A stretch of 6,309 bases of DNA from Pirellulaceae bacterium. GTDB taxonomy: Bacteria; Planctomycetota; Planctomycetia; Pirellulales; Pirellulaceae. This document shows positions 6,118 through 6,309 of this stretch, piece by piece. The position numbers and the translations under genes are program-made. The notes beneath the pieces are model-generated. The model was not told the origin of the DNA. It did no database searches and was given only the letters and a program-made list of their open reading frames with translations. Within the stretch, counting starts at the first letter, position 1; each line of letters starts with the position of its first letter. The stretch spans positions 1 through 6,309 of the forward strand of contig JADLDX010001024.1 in NCBI GenBank assembly GCA_020846515.1, read 5' to 3'.

Positions 6118-6309
6118 CGTCGACCTTCTGGAGGCACGCCGCAAATGTCGTGACCGTGATTGTGGCACGTGTGGTACGCGCTCGCGCGGACCCAACCGGC
6201 ATGGAGGGTCGGGCGGTTGGAAACGTGTCTCCGCAGTTGCGTCGACCTCCCGGGCACGCCGCAAAGCGCAACTGATTGGCCATGCCGATTGACCGTGATT
6301 GTGGCACGT
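6118..6309. repeat. Direct repeats upstream of the lactonase gene, running to the window edge
   Basis: Two sequence blocks occur twice in the same order. The first is cgtcgacct...ggcacgccgcaaa, at 6118-6145 and again at 6240-6265 (the second copy is two bases shorter in the middle). The second is tgaccgtgattgtggcacgt, identical over 20 bases at 6151-6170 and 6290-6309. The gap between the blocks is 5 bases in the first copy and 24 in the second, so the copies differ by an insertion or deletion. The second copy ends exactly at the window edge, so the repeat may continue. Between the copies ccaaccg (6192-6198) pairs with cggttgg (6214-6220). No gene is supported in 6055-6309. Confidence 0.7.

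Noticed and set aside
6055..6264. A 70-residue N-terminal extension of the lactonase
   Set aside because: The extra residues are arginine-rich with no family similarity, overlap the direct repeat, and the internal ATG at 6054 has a Shine-Dalgarno sequence and begins the family consensus.

Overview
The window looks like a piece of a planctomycete chromosome, most likely a member of the Pirellulaceae (Rhodopirellula-like). That placement is an inference. It rests on the moderate GC content, a large flagellar hook protein with inserted domains, start codons with little Shine-Dalgarno signal, long gaps between genes, and gaps filled with palindromic and tandem repeats. It was not checked by database search.

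Layout from left to right. Positions 3-1940 (+) hold the C-terminal 645 residues of a flagellar hook protein (FlgE); its N-terminus lies before the window. Within it, two tandem fibronectin-III-like modules form an insertion. Positions 1941-2599 carry no convincing gene and are a mosaic of repeats: a compound inverted repeat, a three-copy 33-bp tandem repeat centred on GCTAGC, a second inverted repeat, and a small hairpin that ends just before the next start codon. Positions 2600-4231 (+) encode a soluble sensor histidine kinase with two PAS domains, a HisKA_3 dimerisation domain and a HATPase domain (NarL/DegS class). After 46 bp, positions 4278-4754 (+) encode a small HD-domain hydrolase that keeps the metal-binding and catalytic residues of the (p)ppGpp hydrolase domain of SpoT/MESH1. 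Positions 4755-4989 form a dense run of hairpins with a near-perfect bidirectional terminator between convergent genes. Positions 4990-6054 (-) encode a beta-propeller lactonase of the 6-phosphogluconolactonase (YbhE/Pgl) family, with its own Shine-Dalgarno sequence and a plausible sigma-70 promoter. Positions 6118-6309 contain direct repeats that run to the window edge.

How the genes work together: the hook protein is structural and belongs to the flagellum. The kinase and the HD hydrolase could share a transcript, since they have the same strand, a 46-bp gap and no terminator between them. That would place a signal sensor beside a possible alarmone hydrolase, but nothing in the sequence proves a functional link. 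No response regulator for the kinase is in the window. The lactonase is convergent and independent and belongs to carbohydrate metabolism. I see no clear novel multi-gene system; the most unusual material is the repeat content between genes and the inserted modules of the hook protein.
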